Source: Otatea glauca (taxonomy: Eukaryota > Streptophyta > Magnoliopsida > Poales > Poaceae). From it: DNA of 64,000 bases. Each line of letters starts with the position of its first letter. The first letter of the stretch is position 1. A program made the position numbers and the translations under genes. The DNA lies in assembly GCA_036346275.1 (NCBI GenBank), contig JAYEVK010000316.1, forward strand, positions 186,001 to 250,000, in the 5' to 3' direction. The notes below the pieces were generated by a model. That model saw only the letters and a list, made by a program, of their open reading frames with translations. It ran no database searches and was not told the origin of the DNA. Below are positions 1 to 9,730 of this stretch, one piece after another.

Positions 1-564
1 ATTTGTTGTCGTGGATCGGTTTTCTAAGATGGCACATTTTATATCTTGTCAAAAGAGCGATGATGCTACAAACATTCCTGACTTGTTTTTCAAGGAGATA
101 GTTCGCCTACATGGAGTGCCTTCCACAATTGTGTCAGATCGGGATGCAAAATTTTTGAGTCATTTTTGGCGGACGCTGGAAGAAACCGGGTACCAAGCTT
201 TGTTTTCTACTACATGTCACCTCAAACCGATGGCTGATCAAGTCGCGAACGTTGTCTACAATGTTGAGAGCCATTTTGAAGATGTGGGAAGAGTGCCTAC
301 CTCATGTGGAGTTTGCCTACAACCGCTCATTGCATTCTACTACCAAGATGACTCCTTTTCAGGTGGTATATGGTTTCAATCCTCGTGCACCCATTGATAT
401 TTTTCCATTACCATGTTCTGAAAAAGTAAACTTAGATGCTGCTAAACGTGCTGATTTTGTGCTGAAATTACATGAGACTACTAAATATAACATTGAGCGC
501 ATGAATGCTAGATATAGAGTTGCTGGTAGTCAGGGTAGGAAGGAATTAACTTTTAAACCTGGAG
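1..564 (+). pseudogene. CRM integrase core and C-terminal fragment, frameshifted
   Basis: Integrase inserts retrotransposon cDNA into the chromosome. The first frame (from 11) reads VVDRFSKMAHF and later IVSDRDAKFLSHF, so the second catalytic Asp (SDRD) is present. The frame then breaks; the rest continues in the frame of 252-564 with WEECLPHVEFAYNRSLHSTT and QVVYGFNPRAPID. The segment usually linking these parts (DGQT...NRTL) is garbled. Coding similarity stops at 'TFKPG', where an unrelated inverted leader begins, so the normal DLVWLHLRKDRFP tail is missing. Non-functional. Confidence 0.85.
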
Positions 565-1301
565 TATATCCTACACAATCTGAATTATCGATGTTGTTTT
601 CGATAAGTAATTATCGAAGTTAAAACACAATGTCTAGTTACTGAAAACAAGATTTAAATGATGAACAAGCAACTCACACACAAGGATGATGGAACCAAAT
701 GCAATCAAAGGAGTGAGCTAGCACATGATATGATGATATCATAAACAGCTCAATTGCATTGGTTATAGAAAGACACTAGCTAGCTGCAAATGATGAACTA
801 GGGCACAAGATTGCACATCTAGAATGAGTTTCTCACAACGGTTCAAATAATTTTTTTTTTCAGAAACTTTTCTTCTTCTCCTTTTCTTTTTATACAACTA
901 GCAACCAGCCACAAAAATTTTTTTTTCTTCCTTTCTTCTTTTCTTTTCTAGCAACCAGCCACAAAGCTTTTCTTTCTTCCTCTTTTTTTTTGCAACTGTG
1001 AGATCAAGATAAATGAGTGCAGCCCTAAGCAACAGATTAGCTAGTCTTGATGGGTGCAAAGTATTCGCAAAGGACAGATTGGCTATCAAGGGAAAACTAC
1101 CAATTTTCAGAACCAAAACAGCAGCATGGTTCAAGCACAAGTTCGACCAATTTCCAGGCCGAATCAGAAAAAATTGTCCCCAGCAAACTTGTAGATAATT
1201 GCAAGAGCTTTCCAACAAGTACAAGAATGAGACAAACGGAGCAAGAATGTGAGAGTTATGGCCAAAACAATAAACTGGACAGATTGGAACTAGAGAGTGA
1301 C
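565..1301 (-). repeat. Inverted CRM leader (5' UTR) fragment
   Basis: Read on the minus strand, this stretch matches the leader of the non-autonomous CRM element at about 8.64-9.5 kb. Shared landmarks in order are CCTTTGCGAATACTTTG, GACTAGCTA, GCTTAGGGCTGC, an A/G-rich run with GGCTGG or GGCCGG, then CAATCTTGTGCCC and GATTGTGTAGGA (GATTGTATAGGA in the other). The homology therefore spans nearly the whole segment. It sits backwards between the integrase and the LTR of a plus-strand element. Small ORFs in it are not genes. Confidence 0.75.
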
Positions 1302-2249
1302 TGATGAGGACATCAATACGAATGATACATCCATGCCTACACAAGATACATCCATGCCTACACAAGTACCACTTGTTACTGGTCCTATTACTCGTGCTCG
1401 TGATCGTCAACTTAATCATCAGGTGAGTTCACTCTTGAGTTCATGTCCATCATGTTTAGACCGTGGAGACGTGTGCACTCTTGTTTTGCTTAGGAACCAA
1501 GGAGAGGACCGAAAGGGAAACGGATTCGCGCAGGCTGGATTCGGACTGCAGCACAGCACCAACTTGTGACGGACGCCACGGTCGCATATGGACTCGGATT
1601 GGGGCGTTCAAGTACTTCGATGATTTCTGATGAAGTCTATTTTCATATGGATCCAGACTCATGTCCATATCTGTTCCGAGACGACCGCAATCATCAAATT
1701 ACTACCGAGAGGTTTTTCTGTTCAGGGTGCTGCGCCACCATATTTTGGCCCAATGGGCCGTGTATCAAGTTGGGTCCATTAGGGACGCGTCCTAGGGTTG
1801 GAGCTCGACCCCAGCACCCTTGTGGTCGACCCTTCCATGTTTATATACCCCTTAGCCGCCACCAGGAACACTTGGGCTTTGTTTAGATCAAGTTTAGCTC
1901 TCGCTACTTGCTTGTAAGCGCGCGTGCTGGATTAGCCGCCCGTCTTCTTGTCTTCGGAACCCCACCTTATTGGAGATTGAGTTTGAAACCTTCCTTTACA
2001 TCTAGTAATTCAGTACTTGTTCTACTTGTTCTTGCTAGTTCTTCGATTGCTTGCAGGACGAGTGCCCTAGTGGCCGGGGTGTCGCGCTCCACAAGATCGC
2101 GGTAGCCATAGGAGGTGGTGTATCGGTTGCTAAGGCGCAGCGTCCTTGGAAGGCTGTAGTCGGGCCGTGAACGTCGTCTCCTCTACCAATCGAGTTATCC
2201 CACGCCCTCTCATCGAAAGATCGGGATTTCACCCAACGGGTTTACATCA
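1302..2249 (+). repeat. CRM LTR (948 bp) with coding tail
   Basis: The LTR starts TGATGAGGACATC and ends GTTTACATCA, directly before a primer-binding site. Its first ~265 bp stay open and encode DEDINTNDTS... then GPITRARDRQLNHQV, the integrase tail typical of this clade, which is partly LTR-encoded. A TATA-like TATATA lies at 1842-1847, about 550 bp in, and a conserved CATCGAAAGATCGGG lies near the LTR end. I see no target-site duplication because both flanks are rearranged. Confidence 0.82.
1842..1847 (+). promoter_or_regulatory. Putative LTR TATA box
   Basis: TATATA in the context GTTTATATACCCC, followed by CTTAGCCGCC; the other CRM LTRs here have a TATA-like box at the same relative place before a similar AGCCGCC or AGCCACC run. 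Probable Pol II start region of the element; inferred by position only. Confidence 0.5.
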
Positions 2250-2960
2250 GCTGGTATCAGAGCAAGGTTTATCGGTGAGAGACTTCCAATCATTCGCTGT
2301 TTTTATTTTACCTATAGTCGAGAAAAGCCAAAAAAAATAGTAGATTAGTTCTCTCCCGCAATCCTACAAACCTTTTTGAGCTTTTACTAGTACTGCTTAG
2401 TTAGGGCTTGTTGAGTTTTCTGTTGCATCGGTTGTGTCGAGTTGCTGGTCGTAGTCCTAGTTTATTAGAGTTTCGAGTTCTTGTCACGTTCTAGTCACAG
2501 CCGTGCACTACCATATAAACTTTCTGTTGGCTGAATCTGAGTACATCTTGGTGTTCAAGTCCGACTAGGAACCCACGCTCGTGGTGCTGAAGCTTGAATT
2601 GGAATCGGTTTTTGAGTCCGAATTGAATCTGGTGGCTGGTGCATAGCCAAGTTGTAATCGGTTATCATCTCAAGTCCGAATTGCTTTCGTGGCCGTGCCT
2701 GCTGTTGCCCTGCTTTATATATCAAGTGTTCACGCAGCAGTACATCATATCCATAGACGCGGCTTACTCTTGAGAGAGAGAGAGTAATTCCGAAAAAAAA
2801 GTGTGTGGTGATTGGCTCTTTTGGACTCTCTTTATTCATATATTCAGTTTTGAGGATCCCCTGAAAAAAAAAGAAAAAAAAAGAAGAAAAAAAAGAAAAA
2901 AAAGGAAGAAGAAGAAGAAAAGGAAAGGGGCTGTTCGTTTGTTCTCCTCTCTCGTTTCTT
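2250..2960 (+). other. Primer-binding site and leader of CRM element
   Basis: TGGTATCAGAGC at 2252-2263 is complementary to the 3' end of plant initiator tRNA-Met, the primer used by CRM elements for minus-strand DNA. The non-coding leader that follows ends in a long A-rich, AAG-rich run (about 2862-2930). Satellite begins at about 2961, so gag is absent. Lysine-rich ORFs across the purine run are artefacts. Confidence 0.8.
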
Positions 2961-3483
2961 TACACCGACTCGGATTGATTCGAAAAGCATACTGATATGA
3001 GTTAGGGCGTTTATGACTTCTATTCGGGGTGTTTGTCACTCAGTTTCACTCTGTGACTTTTTTCCGCACGAATGGAGTCTGTAGTGCATGTTGGGACACG
3101 TGGTGAGGTATTTTTAACAAGATGGAAACGTTGTGAGGAATTTTTAACTACAACTCAGATATATTCGAAACGCAGACCGATATGATTTAGGGCTCATAGG
3201 AAGTCCATTCAGGGTGTTTATCACTCAGTTTCACTCTGACTTTTTTCGCACAAACGTTGTCTACAGTGCAAGTTGGTACACGTTGTGAAGAATTTTTAAA
3301 ACCGAACCGGACAAATTCGAAACGCATATAGATATTAGTTAGGATGCATATGAAGTCAATTCGGGGTGTTTGTCACTCAGTTTCACTCTGTGACTTTTTT
3401 CGCACGAATGGACTGTGAGTGCAAGTTGAGATGCGTTGTAAGGAATTTTTAACACCGACTCGGATTGATTTGAAAAGCATACC
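2961..3483 (+). repeat. ~155-bp centromeric-type satellite, block 1
   Basis: Tandem monomers with the shared landmarks GAATTTTTAACACCGACTC, GCATACCGATATGAGTTAGG, GAAGTCCATTCGGGG and TTTCGCACGAATGG. Adjacent monomers differ at many places, and one carries an extra short segment (AAGATGGAAACGTTGTGAGG) that gives a longer unit. The block is cut at 3483 by a solo LTR. A period of about 155 bp is usual for grass centromere satellites; identity with a named satellite was not established. Confidence 0.9.
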
Positions 3484-4401
3484 TGATGGGTGTAGCGATC
3501 CCGATCTTTCGGTGGGATGAGGATACGTCGATTTGGAGGTGTTGATGGCACCGAATTTAGGGCTTCCTACCAAACAGGTTGGGAGCTTCACAATCGCAAT
3601 GCCAAACCCACACAGATACAAGATCCAATGATCAGTAGTTCCTGCAAGAAATCGGGAACTCGCAAGAACAAAGTATGAAGCAAACCGAAAAGGTAGTATT
3701 GAAATCAAACAAAGAAAACAAGTTGAGGTTCTGTTTCTTGGCTTGGGCGGTCTAGTCGACACGCGCAAACACGAGGAGGGACGCACACGGGGTCTACCAA
3801 AACACAACAAAACCAAAAAACTGAAAAACAGGGGTGAGAACCCAATATAAAGGGGTACCCACACAAGGGGGGCGCCCAAGAGGGGTGCGGCAGCCAGGAA
3901 AGTGGCGCCAGCCAAAGGAGGGGTGGAACCCTAAAAGTACATGGGCCTTGGGCCCAATAGAAAATTGGCGCAGCACCTGGAATTTCTATCCCGTGAGATG
4001 TTTCTGTGATTTACTTTCGCTCCCTGTGGAATTTGTCCTCGGAATTAGATCCATTGGAAAGGTTATCTCGATACCTTTCAAACGAGTTGTCGAACGTCGA
4101 AAACGGAGTTCGGATGTGGCCGTGGCGTCCGTTTGAAGTACTGCTGCTCCTGGATGGCCGAACCGGACTCGACGACGAATTGGGCTTTATCTTGGACCTT
4201 CCTTGGTGCGTGGGCTGTCCTCGGTGGATTTTCTTGGCGTGCTGGTCCAGCAAAGGTGGATGGAAAGGACTTGCTTCCAGATTAAGCCCTCCAGACGTCG
4301 TAGACGAAGTAGCGGCCGAAACAGCGACGGTCGGGGACGAAGTAGCGGTCGTAGAAGAAGAAGGGGCAGCGGTTCTATCCTTGGTTGGGATGTCCTCATC
4401 A
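3484..4401 (-). mobile_element. Solo LTR of CRM-type element, TSD ATACC
   Basis: On the minus strand it begins TGATGAGGACATCCC and ends with CATCA, giving TG...CA termini. ATACC precedes it (3479-3483) and follows it (4402-4406), and that pentamer is part of the satellite word GCATACCGATATG, so the target is intact satellite. No internal region exists: a solo LTR, usually left by recombination between the two LTRs. The start of the LTR is open on the minus strand (DEDIPTKDRTAAP) but lacks the GPITRARA tail. The word ACCCAATATAAAGG near 3840 may be its TATA region. Small ORFs on both strands are not genes. Confidence 0.9.
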
Positions 4402-4533
4402 ATACCGATATGAGTTAGGGCGCATATGATGTCCATTCGGGGTGTTTGTTACTCAGTTTCACTATGTGACTTTTTCTCGCACGAATGGAGTGTGCTGTGC
4501 AAGTTGGGACACATTGTGAGTTATTTTTAACAC
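4402..4533 (+). repeat. Satellite block 2 (132 bp)
   Basis: Less than one monomer of the 155-bp satellite between two solo LTRs. It starts with the right-hand ATACC duplication of one LTR and ends with the left-hand AACAC duplication of the next, so it was continuous satellite before both insertions. Confidence 0.9.
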
Positions 4534-5426
4534 TGATAGGGACATCCCAACCAAGGATACAACCACTGCCCCTTCTTCCTCTATGACCGCTACTTCGTCC
4601 TCGATCACGCTGTTTCGCCGCTACTTGCTTCACGACGCCCTGGAGGGCTTAATCCGAAGCAAGTCCTTTCCATCCATCTTTGCTGGACCAGCACGCCAAG
4701 AACATCCACCGAGGACAGCCCACGCGCCAAGGAAGGCCCAAGATAAAGCCCACCTGTCGCCGAGTCCGTTCGGCCATCCAGAGCAGAGTACTTCAAACGG
4801 ACGCCACGCCACATCCGAACTCCGCTGACGCTCGACAACTCGTTTGAAAGGTATCGAGATAACCTTTCCAATGGATCTAATTCCAAGAACAAATTCCTCC
4901 TGGAGCGAAAGTAAATCACAAAAAAATCTCACGGGATAGAAATTCTAGGTGTTGCGCCACTTTTCTTTTGGGCCCAAGGCCCATGTACTTTTATGGTTCC
5001 ACCCCTCCTTTGGCCGGCGCCCCTTTCCTGGCTGCCGCACCCTCTTGGCGCCCTCAGCGGTACCCTTTATATTGGGCTCACCCTATTCTTCGCTTTTAGG
5101 TTTTGTTGTGTTTTGCAGACCCCTGCGCGCCCTCATCATGTTTGCGCGTGTCGACTAGACCGCCCGAGACGTGAAACAGAACCTCAACTTGTTCTCTTTG
5201 TTTGATTTCAATACTACCTTTATGGTTTGCTTCATACTTTGTCCTTACGGGTTCTCGTTTTCTTGCAGGAACTACTGATCATTGGATCTTGTACCTGTGT
5301 TGATTTGGCATTGTGATTGCGAAGCTCCCAACCTGTTTGGTAGGAAGCTCTAAATTCGGTGCCATCAACACCTCCAAATCGACGTATCATCATCTCACCG
5401 AAAGATCGGGATCGCCGTCCTCATCA
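4534..5426 (+). mobile_element. Solo LTR of CRM-type element, TSD AACAC
   Basis: Begins TGATAGGGACATCCC and ends GCCGTCCTCATCA. AACAC occurs on both sides (4529-4533 and 5427-5431) within the satellite word TTTTTAACACCGACTC. It is the same family as 3484-4401 but in the opposite orientation; the two share long stretches such as GACCAGCACGCCAAGAA and differ by several indels (893 versus 918 bp). Because the duplications differ, these are two independent insertions, each reduced to one LTR. No gene inside. Confidence 0.9.
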
Positions 5427-7289
5427 AACACCGACTCGAATTAATTCGAAAAGCATACCGATATGAGTTAGGGCGCATATGAAGTCCATTGGGGTGTTTG
5501 TCACTCAGTTTCACGCTGTGACTTTTTTTCGCACGAATGGAGTCTGAAGTGCAAGTTTGGACACGTTGTGTAGAATTTTTAACACCGACTCGGACGGATT
5601 CGAAACGCATACCAATATAGTTAGGGCGCATACAAAGTCTATTCGGGGTGTTTGTTTCTCAGTTTCACTCTGTGACTTTTTACACACAAATGGTGTCCGC
5701 AGTGCTAGTTGGGACATGTTGTGAAGAATTTTAAACTCCGAACCTGACGGATTCGAAATGCATAAGGATATTAGTTAGGGCGCATACGAAGTCCATTCAG
5801 GGTGTTTGTCACTCAGTTTCACTCTGTGACTTTTTTTCGCACGAATGGCCGGTGAATGCAAGTTGAGACACGTTGTGAGGAATTTTTAACACCGACTCAG
5901 ACGGATTCGAAACGCATACCAATATAGTTAGGGTGGATATGAAGTCCATTCGGGGTGTTTGTCACTCAGTTTCACTCTGTGACTTTTTTCACACGAATGG
6001 AGTCTGTAGTGCAAGTTGGGACACGTGAGAAATTTTTAACACTGACTCGGGTTGATTCGAAAAGCATATCTATATCTGTTAGGGCGCATATGATGTCCAT
6101 TCGGGATGTTTGTCACTCAGTTTCATTCTGTGTCTTTTTTCACACGAATGGAGTCTGCAGTGCAAGTTGGGACACGTTGTGAGCAATTTTTAACAAGATG
6201 GAAAACGTTGTGAGGAATTTTTAATACCAACTCAGATGTATTCGAAACGCATACCGATATGAGTTACGGCTCATATGCAGTCCATTCAGGGTGTTTGTCA
6301 CTCAGTTTCACTCTGTGATGTTTTTCGCACAAATGTTGTTTCAAGTGCAAGTAGGAACACGTTGTGAAGAATTTTTAACACTGAACTGGACCGATTCCTA
6401 ATGCATACAGAAATTAGTTAAGGCGCATATGAAGTCCATTCGGGGTGTTTGTCACTCAGTTTCACTCTGTGACCTTGTTTCGCACAAATGGACTGTGAGT
6501 GCAATTTGAGACACGTTGTGAGGAATTTTTAACACCGACTCGGATTGATTCGAAAAGCATACCGATATCAGTTTGGGCACATATGAAGTCCATTCGGGCT
6601 GTTTGTCACAAAGTTTCAGTCTGTGACTTTTTTCGCACGAATGGACTGTGAGTGCAAGTTGAGACACGTTGTGAGGAATTTTTAACACCGACTCGGATTG
6701 ATTCGAAAAGCATACCGATATGAGTTAGGGCGCATATAAAGTCCATTCGGGGGTGTTTGTCACTCAGTTTCGGTCTGTGACTTTTTTTCGCACGAATGGA
6801 GTCTGCAGTGCAATTTGGGACACGTTGTGAGGTATTTTTAACACTAACTCGGATTAATTCGAAGAGCATACGGATATGAGTTAGGGAACCTGTGAAGTCC
6901 ATTCGGGGTGTTTGTCACTCAGTTTCACTCTGTGACTTTTTCGCACGAATGGTGTCTGTAGTGCAAATTGGGACTCGTTGTGAGGTATTTTTAACAAGTT
7001 GGAAAACGTTGTAAGTTATTTTTAACACCAACTCAGACGTATTTGAAACGCAAACCAATAGGAGTTAGGGCTCATATGAGGTCCATTCGGGGAGTTTGTC
7101 ACTCAGTTTCAATCTGTGACTTTTTTCGCACGAATGGAGTCTGCAGTGCAAGTTCGGACACGTTGTGAGGTATTTTTAACAAGATGGAAAACGTTGTGAG
7201 GAATTTTTAACTCCAACTCAGTTGTATTCGAAACGCATAACGATATGAGTTAAGGCTCATATGAAGTCCATTCAGGATGTTTGTCACTC
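5427..7289 (+). repeat. ~155-bp satellite, block 3
   Basis: About twelve monomers. Several variant types recur: one with ATTCGAAAAGCATACC and GGAGTCTG, one with a CGGA(C/T)GGATTCC-like start plus ATTAGTTAAGGCGC and GGACTGTGAGTGCAAG, and one with CAACTCAGA(T/C)GTATTCG preceded by the short insert AAGATGGAAAACGTTGTGAG. The insert-bearing type recurs near 6.20, 7.0 and 7.18 kb. The short ORFs here all translate the same repeat and are not genes. The array is cut at 7289 by the next element. Confidence 0.9.
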
Positions 7290-8062
7290 TGATGAGGACA
7301 TCACTACTACGGATATGACCACATTTGGTTGTGCCTACTCCAACACATCATCCACGGGCCAAGAAGAGAGAGAGATCAAATCCATCACGTTCTGGAATCC
7401 AATTCGGCCTCCTGAGACAGCACCGACTTCAAATATGAATAACTTTTGCATACGGACTCCGATTTGGGTGAACTTGGACTTGATTGAAAGCTTACAAAGA
7501 GATCTTTCCAATGGATCTAATCTCAGGCCCAGATTCATCGTACATCAACCGGAATCATTAAAATAATGTACTACAAAACTGTTTTGGGCTGTTTCGCGCC
7601 TTGTAAGTGTTTTGGGGCCCAAGCCCAAGTTGTGTGCATCCCCCCTGGCTGCACACAACCCTAGGACGTCCCTCCCTCTTATAAACTTAGTAGCCACCGC
7701 TTTAGATACTTGGGTTTTGTTTGATTAGTTTAACCAAGTGCAAACTTTGCGTCTTTGAGTTGTGCTGGACAGCCACCTTGTCAAGACCTTCAATAGAACC
7801 CCACCTTATTTTGGCCTTCAATTCTTATTTGCAATTTCAGATTGCTTTTACCATTGTTCTTGCTTGTTCTTCGGTTGCTTGCAGGAATTGAACCTCGTGT
7901 TCAGGTTGATCGTGCCCACGGCAAGATCAATAACACTCCAGAGTTGGTTTACCGATTGCTAAGGCGCATCGTCGTCGTACGTTGTAGTCGGATCGTCAAA
8001 GTCGGTTCCACAAATCGATAGTTATCGCTCTCATCGAAAGATCGGGACACAACCTCGCATCA
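7290..8062 (+). repeat. 5' LTR of non-autonomous CRM element
   Basis: Starts TGATGAGGACATCACTAC and ends ACCTCGCATCA, immediately before the primer site. Its length equals that of the 3' LTR (773 bp). The first ~275 bp are open, matching the coding tail in the 3' LTR. Unlike the autonomous copies, it does not encode the GPITRARA motif. The word CATCGAAAGATCGGG near the end is shared with the other CRM LTRs here. Confidence 0.93.
7680..7685 (+). promoter_or_regulatory. Putative TATA box of 5' LTR
   Basis: TATAAA in CTCTTATAAACTTAG, followed by TAGCCACCGC, about 390 bp into the LTR. The same box is at 12142-12147 in the 3' LTR and a similar one is at 15968 in another copy. Likely start of the element's RNA; position-based inference. 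Confidence 0.6.
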
Positions 8063-9730
8063 GGTGGTATCAGAGCGCCAAGTTGCTCGGTGAGAGATTC
8101 TATACTGTAGATTAGTTTTTGTTTTCTGTCCTAAATTGAAAATTATTCCACAAAAATTCAACCTTTAGATTTAATCTGTTATTTTAGTGAGTTTTGTTAG
8201 GTTTTGATCCGTTAGAGTCCTTGTTTTAGTTGCTGATTGTTTTTTCCCTTCGCGTAGCTTTTCTTTCAATCTGTCCAGTACTTTGTTTTGTTCATAACTT
8301 TCGCATACGAGCTCGGATTCTAGTGTTTTTGTACTTTTCTAAAACCTGGGAACGATCTCTACAAAAACCTAGTTGGGCATGAACTCTAATTCTGGAGCTA
8401 AATCTGTTTAATCTGGATATCAAATTTATTGAAGCAAGTTGTACTTCCAATCCAGATCGGTTCGGTATTTTGATCATAATTCTCACGTCCGAACTCCGAT
8501 TGGGAAGTTTTTATACTTTCCTGAATCCTTAAAGAGTCCTCTACAAAAACGTTTTTGGGTGTCCTTTCTGATTCGGATTCCATCAAACCGAATTTGATTC
8601 GGATTCGGAATTGGTCCCGCGGGCTAAAATTGGGAGTATTCTGTGCAGTTCGGTTTTTGAGCCATAACTTTCACACCCGTGCTCCAAATTGCATGTTCTT
8701 GTATTCCTTTGAAAGTTGAGGACATAAGCTTCAATTCTTTCCATAGTGAACCTTCTAAATTCGGTCGTTTTGAATCTGTAATCTAGGCGACAAATCTGCT
8801 GCCCTAGAAACTTTGAATTTGGGTGTTTTGCTTCAATTCGTGTTCTAGCTTTGTTCCTTTGAGTTGGTTGAGTCCAGTAGCATCCACAATCCATAAAACC
8901 CAAAAATATTAATACACATACCTTTGGGAACCAATTCATCCTTTGCGAATACTTTGATCCCAATTGAGACTAGCTATTTGATATTGCTTAGGGCTGCTCT
9001 ACTTGATATATTGCATAATCTTGAATTATCATATCATACTATCTTGTGACATCGAGTTAGGGATTCCCAAAAATTTGTTCATAGTAGTGTTGGCCGAAAG
9101 TCACTCAAAGAAAGAAAAGAGAAAGAAAGAGCCAAAAAAAGAGAAGAAGAAAAAGAAAAAGAAACTAGTGGCCGGTCGCACTACATTGAGCAAAACCCTA
9201 ACTTGTGTTCATTATTTCAGATTGTGCAATTGTATTAATTGTTGAGCAATCTTGTGCCCTTTTTACATTCTTGAAGCAATAAGCTAGCGTCTCTCTACGA
9301 CTTGTGCAATAGAGCTTTGGTGCCTCACTTATTTTTATAGCTCATTTCTTGATTGCATAAGTACCATCATCTTTCTTGCGTGAGTTGCCTTGAAATTCGC
9401 TTATATCTTTGAGATCGGCAACTAGGACTTGTGAATTCTAGTTTGGGTCATTACTTATCATTACAATAACTAGAATAATCAGATTGTATAGGAAAAGTAT
9501 AGCCTACCAAGCTCCACATATTTTACCTTGTACGCTTGTTCGGTCCCTTGCAATCGCTTTATCCAAGCTTCAAGAACTTTTGACACCGCCAACGGCCGAC
9601 AACTCCTGCTGCACGGTAAGAACTTTTAAGAGCTTTGGTTAAGGCTTGAGAGTTGAGCGACTTTTCTCCACTTCCTAGTAGTTGATTGGGAATTACATAA
9701 ACCTTTGTCTTTCCCTTTATGCTACTAACC
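8063..9730 (+). other. Primer-binding site and long leader
   Basis: TGGTATCAGAGC at 8065-8076 matches the 3' end of initiator tRNA-Met. The leader is about 1.65 kb and non-coding. It holds an A/G-rich run at about 9100-9170 followed by GGCCGG. Minus-strand ORFs at 8.3-8.96 kb come from leader sequence and are not supported as genes, although the same leader, inverted, lies at 565-1301. Confidence 0.85.

Larger units (their letters stand above)
1..2960 (+). mobile_element. Truncated, rearranged CRM-clade Ty3/gypsy element
   Basis: The window opens inside the integrase of a CRM-type element. In order it holds an integrase end (1-564), an inverted leader fragment (565-1301), an LTR (1302-2249), then a primer site and leader that stop at satellite near 2960. 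An LTR preceded by pol and followed by a primer site cannot be a simple 3' or 5' end, so this is a recombined or permuted copy. The integrase is close to that at 57.8-58.4 kb. Clade assignment rests on the LTR start TGATGAGGACATC, the primer site and the integrase tail. Confidence 0.8.

Noticed and set aside
2836..3039. Lysine-rich plus-strand and phenylalanine-rich minus-strand ORFs near 2.8-3.0 kb
   Set aside because: They translate the A/G-rich run at the end of a retrotransposon leader.
4011..4436. 141-codon minus-strand ORF at a solo LTR
   Set aside because: The frame begins in satellite and reads the LTR-encoded tail; it is part of a solo LTR, not a separate gene.
5427..7289. CENP-B box in the satellite
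   Set aside because: I looked for TTCG, four bases, A, two bases, CGGG; words such as GGATTCGAAACGCAT and CATTCGGGGTGT do not fit.
8065..8076. tRNA-like words TGGTATCAGAGC here and at 2252, 16367, 18176
   Set aside because: These are primer-binding sites next to LTR ends; no tRNA cloverleaf surrounds them.
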